Of a stretch of DNA of 64,000 nucleotides, positions 49,333 to 61,204 are shown one piece after another (positions within the stretch are counted from its first letter, which is position 1; each line of letters begins with the position of its first letter). Below the pieces are notes generated by a model. The model ran no database searches, was not told the origin of the DNA, and was given only the letters and a program-made list of their open reading frames with translations. The stretch comes from Neomonachus schauinslandi (Eukaryota > Chordata > Mammalia > Carnivora > Phocidae), in the NCBI RefSeq assembly GCF_002201575.2, contig NC_058404.1:71691065-71755064 (forward strand), in the 5' to 3' direction. Made by a program: the position numbers and the translations under genes.

Positions 49333-49536
49333 GGGCGCCTGGGTGGCTCATATGGTTTAGCGTCCGCCTTCAGCTCAGGTCATGATCCCAGGGTCCTGGG
49401 ATCCAGCCCCGCATCCGGCTCCTGGCTCAGCGGGGAGCCTGCTTCTCCCTCTGCCTCTGCCTCTCCCCTCTCATGCTCTCTCTCTCTATCTCTGTGTCTC
49501 AAATGAATAAATAAAATCTTTAAAAAAAAAAAAAAA
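49333..49536 (+). repeat. CAN SINE, antisense to GUCY1A1
   Basis: Forward SINE with a gggcgcctgggtggctca head. The flanks agaagatcccaggaa and agaagattcccgggaa form a diverged target duplication. It is one of only two antisense copies in the gene. Confidence 0.94.
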
Positions 49537-50863
49537 AGAAGATTCCCGGGAAAAGAAACAAAGCAAAAGCTCTCTGTGAAACCAACCCAGAGAGATATCA
49601 CAATGACTGTATTAAAATTCATTCACTTAAAAGGTGGGGGGGGCAGAGGGCTCCAGTCTTCATTTAGGGACAGTTTATTGTTTAATATATTGATTTTTTC
49701 TTTTCAAATCATATAAGATAATAAATAGTCCAAAAAAAGAGTTATGTTCAGTGGTTGGCAGGCTGAGAGCAGTAGAAATGGCAGCTGACTTTCCAAAATG
49801 AAGATGGGGGAAGAAAAGGAAACAAAAAATATATCCAAGAACTAAAAAACAGCAAAACAGAAGAAGCCATTTAGCCTATCAGCAGGCAGTCATGAGAAAA
49901 AAGGTTTGTCATCTTATTTCAACAACTGAATAATTATCATTAGCACAATTTAAAAGTATGATCAGCTCTTTAAGAAATCAAGGAAACGGTAAAAAAAAGC
50001 TTTTCAGATTTCCAAATAAAATGATTTTTTTTTTTAAGTTTTGAGGTATTTTTAAAGAGATACACCACTGGGAATACATCCTAACTGAACCCCTGCAGCC
50101 TCTGGCTTGGAACATTTCAGAACACAAAGCCCTGAGAATCAATTTTGAGGCAACTGGCTGCCAAGGACTTAAGCAGACAGACACAGTAGCTAGCTACAAT
50201 GACTGGTGGCTATTTTATCAGCTTGACTGAGAATTGAGGTCAGAGGCATTCTGGAATGCTTTTCCTATCACTTGTGTAAACAAAGCTTCTGTCAGACACA
50301 GAGATTCACACTCTCTCCTTCTGGACCCCTCCTGACCCATTCCTGGCTTGCCCGCTGTCTGCAGTCTGGGACCAGTTAGTCAACAGGGAAAATGAAGGAC
50401 AGATAACCCACTCATGAGAAATAGGCAGATGAATGAATGTATAACATATTCCCGACAACGGTGTTGATTTGCAAAGCTGCAATGTTCAATTCTGCAAATT
50501 TGAACCCAAGTATTTATTCTATTATTTACAAATGAAATAATCCTTGAGATTCCAAGGAATCAAAAACAAGGCCAATCAAATTCCCCACCAGCAGTAAATG
50601 TGCCAAGATGTATTTGAAAAAATTAACTCTAGAAAGCGGCTTTAAAAAAAAAACAAAAACAAACCATCTTACATATTAATCCTTTAAACCCTTTCTTTAA
50701 ACAAATTTCAAAGACAGAGTTCAAGAAAAAAGTATAGATGGAATTGATACTCAGCCAGTGCCTACAAATATAACCAAAGGGGTTACAAAAATGTGGAAAC
50801 ACTTCCCTTAGGACTGATAAACAGCTGTTGCCTCAAGCCCCCTGAGTCAACCTCTCCCTTTCA

Positions 50864-51072
50864 TTTATTTATTTTTAAAGATTTTATTTATTTATTTGAC
50901 AGAGAGAGACACAGCGAGAGAGGAAACACAAGCAGGGGGAGTGGCAGAGGGAGAAGCAGGCTTCCCGCGGAGCAGGGAGCAGGGAGCCCGATGCGGGGCT
51001 TGATCCCAGGACCCTGGGACCATGACCTGAGCCGAAGGCAGACGCTTAACGACTGAGCCACCCAGGCGCCCC
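50864..51072 (-). repeat. CAN SINE
   Basis: Reverse SINE ending gagccacccaggcgcccc. The exact repeat aacctctccctttca lies at 50849-50863 and 51073-51087. Confidence 0.95.
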
Positions 51073-51614
51073 AACCTCTCCCTTTCAACCACTCTCCCAA
51101 CTTTGATTCTTTTTCAATCTCCTCCTGCTGCAGCAGCTGAAAGTTTGACGTGTACGGGAGGTGCCCCCCTCCCCCGCTCCCCGGCACCGGGACCCTGCTC
51201 CACCTTTTGACAGGAGTCTGTACTGATCATCTGGGATCCCTGCCTTACCTGTGAAGTATTGACATTACCTCTAGTAGGAAAGAATAGGCTTTACAGCTTG
51301 TTAAAAGCAGCAGTATATGGCAACATAGTTAAAATCATGGGCTCCTGAAAAACTCAGGCTTGAAACTCAGTTCTACCTTTTCCTGAACAGCTGTAAAATC
51401 CTAAACATTTTATATAAATCTGAGCTCAGGGATGTATTCAACGTGAAAAATAAATGCACTTACTTTCAGATTAGTGGCAGTTAAAACACTTAGTCCAGTT
51501 TCTCGAATACCACAGTGATTCAAAAAACGTCGACGCATTCACTAAGTGGTGTCTATTTGCAGTGATTATCAGTTAAGTGTAATGGGAGGTTCACACAACC
51601 TAAAGTGGTTCAAT

Positions 51615-51631
51615 TTACCTGCTTTCTTTTA
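51615..51631 (-). promoter_or_regulatory. Duplicate (distal) splice donor of exon 2
   Basis: Minus-strand sequence AAAGCAG followed by GTAAATTG, created as a target-site copy. It is probably the original intron side of the donor. Use would extend the exon by 213 bp (51619-51831), giving an in-frame TAA immediately after codon 106. Confidence 0.7.
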
Positions 51632-51827
51632 TTTTTTTTTTTTATTTTTATTTATTTTTTTTTTGAGACAGAATGAGAGAGAGAGCACATGAGAGGGAGG
51701 AGGGTCAGAGGGAGAAGCAGGTTCCTTGCTGAGCAGGGAGCCCGATGCGGGACTCGATCCAGGGACTCCAGGATCATGACCTGAGCCGAAGGCAGTCGCT
51801 TAACCAACTGAGCCACCCAGGCGCCCC
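51632..51827 (-). repeat. CAN SINE inserted at the exon 2 splice donor
   Basis: A sense-oriented SINE of 196 bp whose head lies directly beside the donor. The 17-bp duplication ttacctgctttctttta occurs exactly at 51615-51631 and 51828-51844. The right copy includes the last 13 bases of coding exon 2 and the first four intron bases GTAA. The left copy therefore repeats the same donor beyond the SINE. Confidence 0.96.
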
Positions 51828-51831
51828 TTAC

Positions 51832-51893
51832 CTGCTTTCTTTTAGTTTGTGTTTCGCCAGTGTCCTCTGAAGTGCAAGGTTCAGCCGCTCCAA
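51832..51893 (-). CDS. GUCY1A1: GUCY1A1 coding exon 2
   Basis: 62 bp, residues 86-105 plus two bases of codon 106. The acceptor is tttttag before TTGGAGCGG. The donor is CAG followed by GTAAGG, where bases after GTAA come from the inserted SINE head. It encodes LERLNLALQRTLAKHKLKES, matching the alpha-1 N-terminal helix. The acceptor was placed by matching the family and frame. Confidence 0.95.
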
Positions 51894-53711
51894 CTAAAAA
51901 TTGAGAAGAAAAGTTTTAAACGTTCCCTTCAATAATTTATTTGAAGATAGATATTTTAAACATTTGTCCTGGAAGTTTTTCTATCAAGCAGAGACATGAT
52001 TACTTTACTGATGAGTGCAGTGAATTTACGCTTTGTAAACGGAGACTGATTTTCTATAAATTTCTCAACTCTGGGAAGAAACAACGAGCTTTGACTAACT
52101 TGAGTTTGGATGATGTGGGCTGTGGCTCCCAGGCTTCACACTTTGTGGGTGGTCTCACTGACAGCCACAAAACAAGGTCAGCCTGAATCGGAATCCAAAT
52201 AGAAGACTCCAGTTGGTAATGCCAGGTCTTCCACGAAGGAATTGTGAGCACCACTTCCGCTGGGTCAGGAAATCCTCTTGGATGTGCTGCCAACGCTTCA
52301 ATCTCAGCGTGGCTCGAGCCAAGCAAATTCCTGTTCTCTTCACAAACCCTACACCCGGCCCCCCTGCTGATTTTCTCAACTACAAATGCGAATTTATGTT
52401 TCATATTTCATTTACATGTTCTGGCCTAGAAAACTCTGGAGCTATCTCTGTCTTTCCCCTTTCTCTAATACCTTAAATCCAAGCTTTCACCAAGGTCAGT
52501 TGATCCCTGATTTGAAACAAATCTTGCATTTACCCAAACTTGTACTAATCTCCTTTCTTTGAACTAATTATTTTCATCAAATACTTACACTTTTACTCTC
52601 TTTTATTGATTTCTGAGTATTTCATGAGTTTTTCCACATTGTAAGTTATTTGTATACATTGCTTATATTTGTATATAAGCCTCCAAACTTCATAAATACT
52701 TGACGATCTATTAATCTCTGTTAACAGCTTATTTTCTCTAACTAGTTGGTAAGTAGGACTTAGAGTGTTGGTTAGCAGGGCTGCCAATGTTTTGCATTCC
52801 ATATAAAAACCATATGTATCTATAAGTGTATATATAACTGTTGATTCTTTCTGTGGTTTGCCCAGAGGAAAGTAAAGAATTTTCTGGTTATGTTCCAAGT
52901 TGGGAAATTCCTTTTTCCCTAAGAACTATTTATATCCCTCTTACAGTTCCCACTGGTCAAATGAGGCAGTGGAGTTAAGCAAAATAGAGCAAGCTTCTGT
53001 TTTAATAAAATGAATTATGGAAAGAATTTTTAGTTTTAAAGTGCACATAGAGCTTAGGGAAAAAATCTGGAATTTATTGGAAAAAACAGAAACGAAAAGT
53101 TTGCATTGGATGAGCAATAACACCTTTTCAGGCCCTTTTATTCCACTACTCTGGAATGACATCTCCCCACTCTAAATCTTCTAAGGATACTTGCCCCCTC
53201 CCCTGCCAAAAAAACCCCAAACAAACCCAAAACACCATGACTGCAGAGTTAAATCTAATTATCTAAAACAAGAACTATAATGCTGTCGAATGCCGTTCTG
53301 AGTCTCTCCTTTAGGTTGCTGATAGAATTGAAACTAAACAGTAGGCTAAGCATTAAATCTGTCCACATAAAAAAGAATCAGTGAAAAAAAAAGTTGTATT
53401 TGATCAAAGACGTGCTGATGTTTGGACAGTTGATGAAGTGATCTACACTCATCACTACATAGTCCAAACGCATCCAGCAAGTACTGTTATAAGGCAAATG
53501 GTCTCAGTTGTCAGAGTTCTAGTCATTAATGCCAAATGTACCCCTTTTACCCCCTAGAGTTCCTACAGCTTTGCCTTCCCTGCTACATGACGCTCTAGTC
53601 AAATTTTGATGTTTATTCCTATGAGTTCACGAACAATACAGATTATTCCAAATGAAGAAAAAGTAAAAAAGGTAAAATATCATTTAGAGTTGGTATTCAG
53701 AATGTTTTTAA

Positions 53712-53898
53712 TATTTTTTTAAAATTTTTGAAGACTTTATTTATTTATTTGAGAGAGAGCACGCACAAGCAGGGGGAGCAGCAGGCAGAGGGAGAAGCAG
53801 GTTTCCCACTGAGCAGGGAGCCCAATGCGGGGCTCGATCCTGAGATCACGACCTGAGCCAAAGGCAGACGCCGAACTGACTGAGCCACCCAGGCGCCC
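53712..53898 (-). repeat. CAN SINE
   Basis: Reverse SINE ending gagccacccaggcgcccc. The repeat cagaatgtttttaa flanks it at about 53698 and 53899. Confidence 0.94.
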
Positions 53899-55069
53899 CC
53901 AGAATGTTTTTAAAAGAGATTCTGACGTGTGTCTGACTTCAATGGCAGGAATTCAAAATTTATCCAACACAATAATGAAGCCAAGATGGTAATGACAGGA
54001 CCCAGGGAAGGCATGGGAGCCCTCCAGCTTTCCCATCCTCACCATCTGTTCATCTCTGTGTGTCTCACTCTGTTCTTGGAAATGAGAGTCCCAACCACTT
54101 CCCAGACGATGATGCCAACCAACTCCCTATGAAGTATGACGTCACCCATCCCAGCCAAAGCTGGCTGCCCAGTAATTGGGGTGGGGTGAGAAAAATGAAA
54201 TATTTCCATGTCAAAGGCCATCAACCAAAGTCCTATTGTGTTAAAACTGTATTTGAACCAAGTTCCCTCAACTCTCTGTTGATTCTAATTTCTCCATCTT
54301 CAAGCTTCAGTGCTAGTCCCTTCTTTCTCAGTCACCCTAGCCATACTGTTGACAGGAGTAATGCTCTGCCCTTCGGAAGATGTGTGACTTTAGTCAAGTT
54401 GCTTAACCTCCCTAAGTCCTCCTGGAAATGAAACAAGATTACCTTTGAAGTTCCTTTAAGTTTTAAAAATCAGCAGTCTGTGGTTCTTCAGTGCTCCACA
54501 CAAAGCAAAGGGTGGGTGTTGGGTGAATTAAAAATGTTCAGTGGATTATTATAGCTGGAGTCAGATTAGATCAATGTCCAATCTCTCAGATTAAGTGAGT
54601 TTATATAAAACTGTGAACACTGCCAGAGGGAAGAAGACATCATGAAGACTTGTCAGCTGCTCTTCCTGTTAGCCCTGCAGGGGGAGAGGAGCTCTCCACA
54701 TATCCCTCTATTCCTAAGATATGTGACTTCATTAGGTACGTGCCCTGTCCCCAGGATTCTCTTATAGGTGGATTAACAGAAGGTGCTCCAGATCTCAAAG
54801 GGGCATGAGGCTACACAGCTCACAGAGCTAGATCAAGAAGTGTCCGAGCTAATGTGCAAGCATGGGGCCATGACTCTGACTCAAGGAAACAGGTCAAGCC
54901 TGGCTTGTGCAGAGACTTCAGACGCAGAGCCGGAGGAGGAAAAGGGAGATTTTCCCACCTCAACAGATGGCAGGGAACATACAATGCTCTTTGGAATTAG
55001 AAGAAAATGGGTAGAAGATAAGTTATTCTTCAAGGAATTTAATTTTAAGATAATAGCTAACAACTAACA

Positions 55070-55240
55070 GGCACTTATGGTATGGCAAGAGCCATGGATT
55101 AAGTCCCTTCGTGCTCATTAAAACTCTAGGGAGTAGGTACTGTTATTACCACCATTTCACAGATAAGGAAGCTGAGGATAAGAGGGGCTAAGTGGTTGCT
55201 CAAAGTCATAAAGCTCATCAGAGTGCAGGATCCTGTTGAA
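55070..55240 (-). repeat. MIR SINE
   Basis: Reverse MIR with gtaggtactgttattaccac, atttcacagataaggaagct and the aagtcataaagctcatcaga block. Confidence 0.8.
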
Positions 55241-55448
55241 AAGAATTCACGATCTTAAACATTGATTAAGATTAAACATAATTTAAGAACATGATCGCTT
55301 TCAAGAAATGGTTTTATACGTTTCCAGGAAATAGTCCACATTTCTTATAGCCTTGCAAGTGAGAAAGCAAGGGTTAACATTTTCCTTAAAAAATATTCTT
55401 TTACAATTTTCAAAATATCAGTAAAATCTCAAAAGGGCAAGCACTCAC

Positions 55449-55703
55449 CTCGGGAAAAATCAGTTTACAAATACTCTCCGCTAACGTATGAAGATAGACT
55501 CGGCTCCTACTGGTCTTTCTTTGAGGAAGACTTCTTTGTACATTCTTTTCAGGGACATCCTGACAGATGGGCAGAGTTGCTTTGCCACTCTCTGAGCTTC
55601 CTGCTATCTCTTCCCCTGGCTCCTTGGGAACCTGCCCAGGTGCCAGTAAGGACAAAGGGCATTCCCCTGTGATCTTGAGATCCTTCAGCTTTGTGCAGAA
55701 CAT
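55449..55703 (-). CDS. GUCY1A1: GUCY1A1 coding exon 1 (start)
   Basis: 255 bp, residues 1-85, starting MFCTKLKDLKITGECPLSLL, which fits the known alpha-1 N-terminus. The donor is GAG followed by GTGAGT. The exon covers the poorly conserved, probably flexible leader and then SRSRVYLHTLAESICKLIFPE. The start codon context is ACACCATGT. A weak upstream acceptor, ctctacag (AG at 55727-55728), would leave a 23-nt 5' UTR part on this exon, but the upstream pyrimidine tract is poor, so this boundary is uncertain. Confidence 0.97.
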
Positions 55704-55727
55704 GGTGTTAGTAGCCTCTCACCCTGC

Positions 55728-56880
55728 TGTAGAGCACCTCTGGGTGAGCCGTTCTTCTTATGTGGGACTGACCAGCGGAAGCCACTAGCAGATCAAGGAT
55801 ACTGGTGACTGGGGTGTCTATGGGTAGTAGAAAGTCAGAACAGAAAGACACGTGATTTTGTATACTTACAAAAACAGAAAAAGGCAGGTGTAAAAAAGCA
55901 AAGACCATACATTCATATGTCATTTTCAAGTAAGAAGAAAATTCTGGTGGACATGTCAGTTCCAAATTGGATGAACCATTTGGTAAAGGTCTTTATTTGC
56001 TATGTGTGCATTTTAGTATCCTAGTAAAATACTTGGTTTTAATATTTTTCGAATGGAGCATAATTTTCTCCCAAATGTCCCTACCACAAACGACTGATTT
56101 CCATTTTTATAGCCCATTCGGGCTAGTTTGATTCCACAAGAGTGGAACTTAATGGTTTTATGACAAAAGCCAAGTATAAATCTATGTCTTAGGGCTAAGT
56201 ACTACATTCTCATTATGCTCTCCCTTCTGAAAAATCAGAATAGCAGAAACCAGTGTCTCCCAATATTTAAAGGAAAAAAAATATATATATATATATGTGT
56301 GTAGTGATGCTCAAGTACATGTTTTTGGATCTGAAATACTGAGTTTCAGATGAAAAAAGATTAATTGAAATGATTACTGCAAAAGAAGATACTTGTTTCT
56401 ATAAATAGCAAAATAATTTTAAAATATCATCAAAGTGAAAAACAAATAATTTTTTTTTCGAAGAACTCCTCTAAGATCATGCCACTGGATTTGCAGGGGC
56501 CTCTGGATCTGAATCTAGATGACACTGGAGTAAACCAAGAAGTTGCTGCTACTCTCTACTTAAAGTCCTCCCCCAAATCTGTGATCACATGTAATTTAAG
56601 AATCTTCAAGAAGATACAAGGAAGATCCTATCTATTCACGAGCAGAAGACATTTTCTGCCAGAATAGAATAGGGAGTTCTCTCAGCAGGCTACTGAGTGA
56701 CCCAAAGGTAATTTGGTGATAGAAGGAATGGTTACTTGGAGTCCTAGAAATCCCAGGCTCTCAACCACATTTATTTTATGATTCAATTCTGAGAAAATAG
56801 ATGTTACTCAGTCTTTAATGCATCTGAATGTAACTATTACTACTCACTAACTTCCATTCTCATACATGCTTTAGATCAGT
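55728..56880. other. Upstream intron or flank, nothing recognised
   Basis: Contains a short TA run near 56281-56300. No 5' UTR exon or CpG-rich promoter is apparent. Confidence 0.5.
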
Positions 56881-56881
56881 G

Positions 56882-57322
56882 GACAGTAGACCTTTCTGTA
56901 AAAGGCCAGAGAGTAGATAATTTCAGCTTTGTGGGTTTCTTTTTTTTTAAGATTTTATTTGTTTATTTTTTAGAGAGCGAGAGAGAAACAGCATGAGAGG
57001 GGAGAGGGTCAGAGGGAGAAGCAGGCTCCCCGCTGAGCCAGGAGCCCAATGTGGGACTCGATCCCAGGACCCTGGGATCATGACCTGAGCTGAAGACAGA
57101 CGCTTAACCACCTGAGCCACCCAGGCGCCCCAGCTTTGTGGGTTTCTATCAGTGACTTAACTCCTGCCATTGCAGCATGAATGCAACCACAGCTGATATA
57201 CAAAGGAATGGAATGGATGTGTTCCAATAAAACTTTATTTGCAAAAACAATTTGCTGTGGATTTGGCCCTCAGATTCACCCTATCGATTTGGATCAAGCC
57301 ATAGCTTGCTGACCCCTGGTTA
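56882..57322 (+). repeat. hAT-like DNA transposon split by a SINE
   Basis: Blocks taaaaggccagagagtagat, ttccaataaaactttatttg and agcttgctgacccctgg belong to a common non-autonomous hAT-type family. The SINE at 56942-57130 interrupts it, so the hAT element is older. Subfamily is uncertain. Confidence 0.7.
56942..57130 (-). repeat. CAN SINE nested in a hAT relic
   Basis: Reverse SINE ending gagccacccaggcgcccc. The exact duplication agctttgtgggtttct lies at 56926-56941 and from 57131. Confidence 0.95.
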
Positions 57323-59499
57323 TAGAAAGCTGAGCAGGTTAACCGAAGCATTTTAATCCAAACAGAATTCTGCCTGTAGGACCAGAGTTACTTCCTCATC
57401 TCCTCTACCCACCCCACCTCCAAAATATAGCAGCCTATGTGGATCCAGTTTTGTACAACTTGAAAGTAAAAAAAGGCAGCATAGTAGATAATATTAAATA
57501 ACTATAAAAATTATAATACCATTATTTTATATTAATCTTCAGGAAAAAGAGCTATATTAACTGAATGCCATGATTTCAGTTATATCAAAAGATAATTATA
57601 ATAACTAGAAGAAGAGAGTACTCAAAAAAAAAAGGAAAGCAACAAAAAAAATAAATTTTAGATTGGATCTGATGAAGGTATAGAACTTTTCCTTAAAATA
57701 AGTTATTCTGGTAGTACATATCAGAATTTTAGTTTGGGACTTAGGGGTTCGACATAATACAGTTTATGATAAAGTCTCCCACTAAGTTTAACTTTCTCAT
57801 TAATGTTCGATTTCAACCCTTGTTCCCAAACCCAAAATTTTGATTCTCAGCCTCCTATTCAATCTCGCTGCAAAAGAATAAAACCGACCAGTCAACCTTG
57901 AAATTCTTTCTTCTCCTATATTGCACAGCACTATAATTTCCAGAAAATGTGTCTAACACTGTTTTTTATTAAGTAAAAACAGCAACAGGAAACAAGTTGT
58001 GCTTACTTTAAGATCAGTTAAGTGTTTAGTCTCATTAAATCACATATGTATAAACAAGCTAATTAGCATTCTTCATCTGCTCAACTGATGAAATTACATT
58101 ATGAAACAGATGTACTCAGTGCTGATACCTTGGAAACCTATGTTTGTCTTGTGTTTGCCTGCTAGGAATACAGAATACATTCTTCAACTAAACAAGTGAT
58201 GATTTTCATGTGTAACATTAGCAGTGACTTTGGAAATGGTTTGGTCAGTGGCTGAACTCAGTACATAGATGGTTGTAGAAATGAGAGTAACCTGGTAGGG
58301 GAAAAACAAATTAATTAAAGTAATAAACTTGGTGACAAGGCCCTGGCGAGCAGTGGGATATATGTTCTCAGAAACTCGGAGAGGTATTTGCCATCCCCAA
58401 GGTTGATGATTAAACAGCCTTCAAATGTATTGAATGCTCTCTCCCTTTTACTAGTAAGTGATTAACTCTGCTACGGTGAGAATAATGACCCAGCTATTGG
58501 CCTCATATTAATAACCAGGATGCGTGATTGTTCAGGTAAGGGGGCTGTCCATCATTTCAACTCTAGAGTAACACACAAAATCTTGTTTTCTACTTATACC
58601 AAGATCTGAGAGAAAATACCCCATAAAGACTTTGACACAGAAAGCCTCTTTTACGACAGCAGGTCTTAAAGAGCAGATTTCAAATTAGAAATTGGGATGG
58701 TGGGAGGAGCCTAAGAACTAAGTCTCTATAGTAAAAGCAAATAGTTATAGCCAATGTCGAATTTCAGGCCTAGCACCTAGCCATGCCAAAATCTGTGGTT
58801 AAAGAGATGTAAGTGTTTTAAGATCAAATTCCAAAGTCGAAATTTTTAAGAGTAGCTGAAAGGAGAAGAGAACTTAGAAACAAAAAGTGCCTTAGTGAGG
58901 ATAAAGTTTACATACAGCAGCACAGACTCATCACCATTTTCATAAATCGGTGTCAAGCTTAATTTTCAGGTAGACCAGAAATCTAAAAAGTCTTTCTTCT
59001 TCAAAAATAAAAAAAAAATTAAATAAAGCTCTATAAATCAGCCTTTCATAATGTGTTTCTTTTCATTTTTCAGTGGGAAATATTTGTAGAACTTTCCCCT
59101 GTGATCTATCAGGAAACCAGGACAAAGTACTAGAAAAACTGGTAAGAATGTCCAAGTCACTCCAGTACTAAGTTTAAAAAAAAAAAAAAAGGCAAGCCAA
59201 TGTCAGACTGTTTCATCTCATCCCTGTTCCCCCTTATGGTCACACTTCTTGAAAGATGAGGCCTTAGGTGCTGTGTTCACTTCCTTAAAAAATAATTTAT
59301 TCCTAAGTCTACAATTCCCTGGCTTTTGCTTCCACTGAGTTACTGACACCCTGACACGATAACCTTCTGAAAAGTTAAAGCTCATGAACCTTTTGGCTTT
59401 TAACATAGTTGACGAATTCTCAAGTGCCATTTGCCTTTTCTTTTTCATAATCTCCACTCCCACAGATTCTTTGATACTTCTACGTCATTCACTTTTCAT
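57323..59499. other. AT-rich upstream DNA, nothing recognised
   Basis: An 81-codon minus frame at 59218-59463 has no domain. No promoter-like GC-rich stretch is present. Confidence 0.45.
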
Positions 59500-60150
59500 T
59501 CTGTTCAACAGGTATTTGCGGTGGCCTATACTATGTGTCAGGCCTTCTTCCAGGCGCAGGGACAAAGAAGTGAAAAAAGGACATTGCCTGCCCTCTTGGG
59601 AGTTCACAATCTGGCAGGAGAACTATTTCTGACACATCAGTTCCACGTGTGATCCATGCTACATAAAAGAGAAGGGCAAGTGAGTGCTCTCAGAGTACAA
59701 ATCAGGGATCCAAACCCAGTCCCAGGAGGAAGAGACATCTGAGCGGAGCTGTGACCCTGAACCAGGTCAAGAGAGTTCCAAACAGAACAGCATGCTTGGG
59801 GGCCAAGACAGACCTAGCTATGTTCTAGGAACTGAAATAATTCCAGCATGGCTAGAGCATGGGCTCAGGGAGAGCAAGGTGATGGTGGAGGTAGCTGAGA
59901 CAGGCAGAGGGCAAGATTGTGGAGGGCTCTCTAAACCTTGTTAAACAAAGAAAAACTATTCTATGAGCAACCACCTGAAAGACTAAGATGTAAGAATGTG
60001 AATAGGTTAGATTGTACTTTTAAAGGATTATTTGGAATGGAGAATGAGAAATGTGTCAGAGTTGGACAGGTGGCTGATCTGGGTTGGACTAAAATAATGA
60101 CCTTAGCATGAAAGAGTGGATCAATTCCAGAGTATTTCAAGTAGAGATCT
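59500..60150 (+). repeat. Ancient repeat, related to 33760-35160
   Basis: It shares the opening atgtgtcaggccttcttcca, a gcctgccctcttgggagttc block and an agattgtggagggctctcta block typical of that old repeat. Family name uncertain. Confidence 0.5.
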
Positions 60151-60787
60151 ATAGCCCTTAGCTATTGACTGGATATGGGGGCTGAAGGACACTGAAGACA
60201 TATTCCTCTGACTTTACTTCTCAATACCACAGTGAAGAAAAGACTCTAGGGCCCATGGAGAGCAATCAAAAGAGTCCATGATCCATTTCCCATGACTTTG
60301 GTTATTCAATCACAACTGAGCCCAGAATTTGGGTTTTCACTATTACATAACACCTTGTGGGAGTCAGTGTGCTCCAATTATCTTGCTAAAATCTCCTTTT
60401 GGAAAGTAATTTCTCCTTCTTCAAAAGCCCAGATGTGGGAAAGCTGACTCCAGTTTATGTTACAGAACAGAGCATTCACCTTCCAAGACTGCATCCGCAT
60501 GCAAGTGTAAGTAAGGTGTTTCCAGCTATCTTTAAGAAGAGGGTAGGGTACTTACTTCGAATTTTTGTAACTGGAGAGCCCATACAGTCAACCTTCCCAA
60601 AACAAAGAAGTCAACTCTAAGGGCAATGGCAACCTCAGTTCTAGGGACCAAAATGCCAGAAATCCCCCCTCTCCTGATGGCAACTGCCTCACCAAAGCTA
60701 CAGTATCCATACAGCTTATGTTTAATAATAATTATGGCAATAATTTTATTTAATACTGATAATTCTAGTTTAACAAACGGTATTTTC

Positions 60788-60978
60788 TTTTTTTTATGAT
60801 TTATTTATTTATTTGAGAGAGAGCGAGAAAGTGTGAGGGGACGGGCAGAGAGAGGGAGAGAAGCGGACTCCCCTGAGCACAGAGACCCACATGGGGCTCA
60901 ATCTCAGGACCCCGCGGTCACGACTCGAGCCAAAATTAAGAGTCAGATGCTCAATCGACTGAGCCACCCAGGTGCCCC
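60788..60978 (-). repeat. CAN SINE, old subtype
   Basis: Reverse SINE with atgatttatttatttatttg and an aaaattaagagtcagatgct block, ending gagccacccaggtgcccc. The flanks aaacggtatt and aaactgtatt fit a diverged target duplication. Confidence 0.9.
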
Positions 60979-61118
60979 AAACTGTATTAATTCTCTATTA
61001 AAAATAAGGTGGGTATGATTCACAATCTTTTTTCATTAGAATTGGGAGCAATTCTCTGACATCTTTGAAGTAATAGCAGAGTTTAGTATAGTCTATAGTA
61101 AGGAGATTTTAACTCTGA

Positions 61119-61204
61119 GATTCTCAGTTTTTATATCAAAATGTTTACAGAATGTTTTATGTGATTCTCAACTTTTATATCAAAATGTTTACAGAATGTT
61201 TTAT
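61119..61204. repeat. 43-bp tandem duplication
   Basis: Two near-identical 43-bp units, 61119-61161 and 61162-61204, begin gattctca and share atatcaaaatgtttacagaa. Confidence 0.92.

Larger units (their letters stand above)
47759..51831 (-). other. GUCY1A1 intron 2
   Basis: Contains four SINEs (one overlapping the donor of exon 2), a CA-rich microsatellite and a MIR-like piece near 51310-51420. Confidence 0.85.
51894..55448 (-). other. GUCY1A1 intron 1 (between coding exons 1 and 2)
   Basis: Contains one SINE and MIR-like remnants near 54370-54430. A 116-codon minus frame at 52054-52404 has no domain and is not supported as an exon. Confidence 0.8.
27751..55703 (-). other. GUCY1A1: GUCY1A1 gene (coding span), soluble guanylate cyclase alpha-1
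   Basis: Encodes the alpha-1 subunit of the cytosolic nitric oxide receptor. As a heterodimer with heme-bearing beta-1 it converts GTP to cGMP, driving smooth-muscle relaxation and platelet inhibition. Eight coding exons (255, 62, 59, 710, 486, 144, 155 and 202 bp) join to 2073 bp, which is 690 codons plus stop and equals the known mammalian length. All seven introns have GT donors and AG acceptors. In order the protein has an H-NOX-like N-terminal domain without the heme-ligand histidine role (about 70-240), a PAS-like H-NOXA region (about 270-400), a coiled coil (about 410-460) and a class III cyclase domain (about 470-650). The metal-binding aspartates D486 and D530 are both present. In mammals GUCY1B1 normally follows downstream, outside this window. 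Upstream noncoding exons were not located. Confidence 0.98.

Noticed and set aside
52054..52404. 116-codon minus-strand frame inside intron 1
   Set aside because: GUCY1A1 is complete without it, no alpha-1 isoform segment resembles it, and overlapping frames exist on the other strand.
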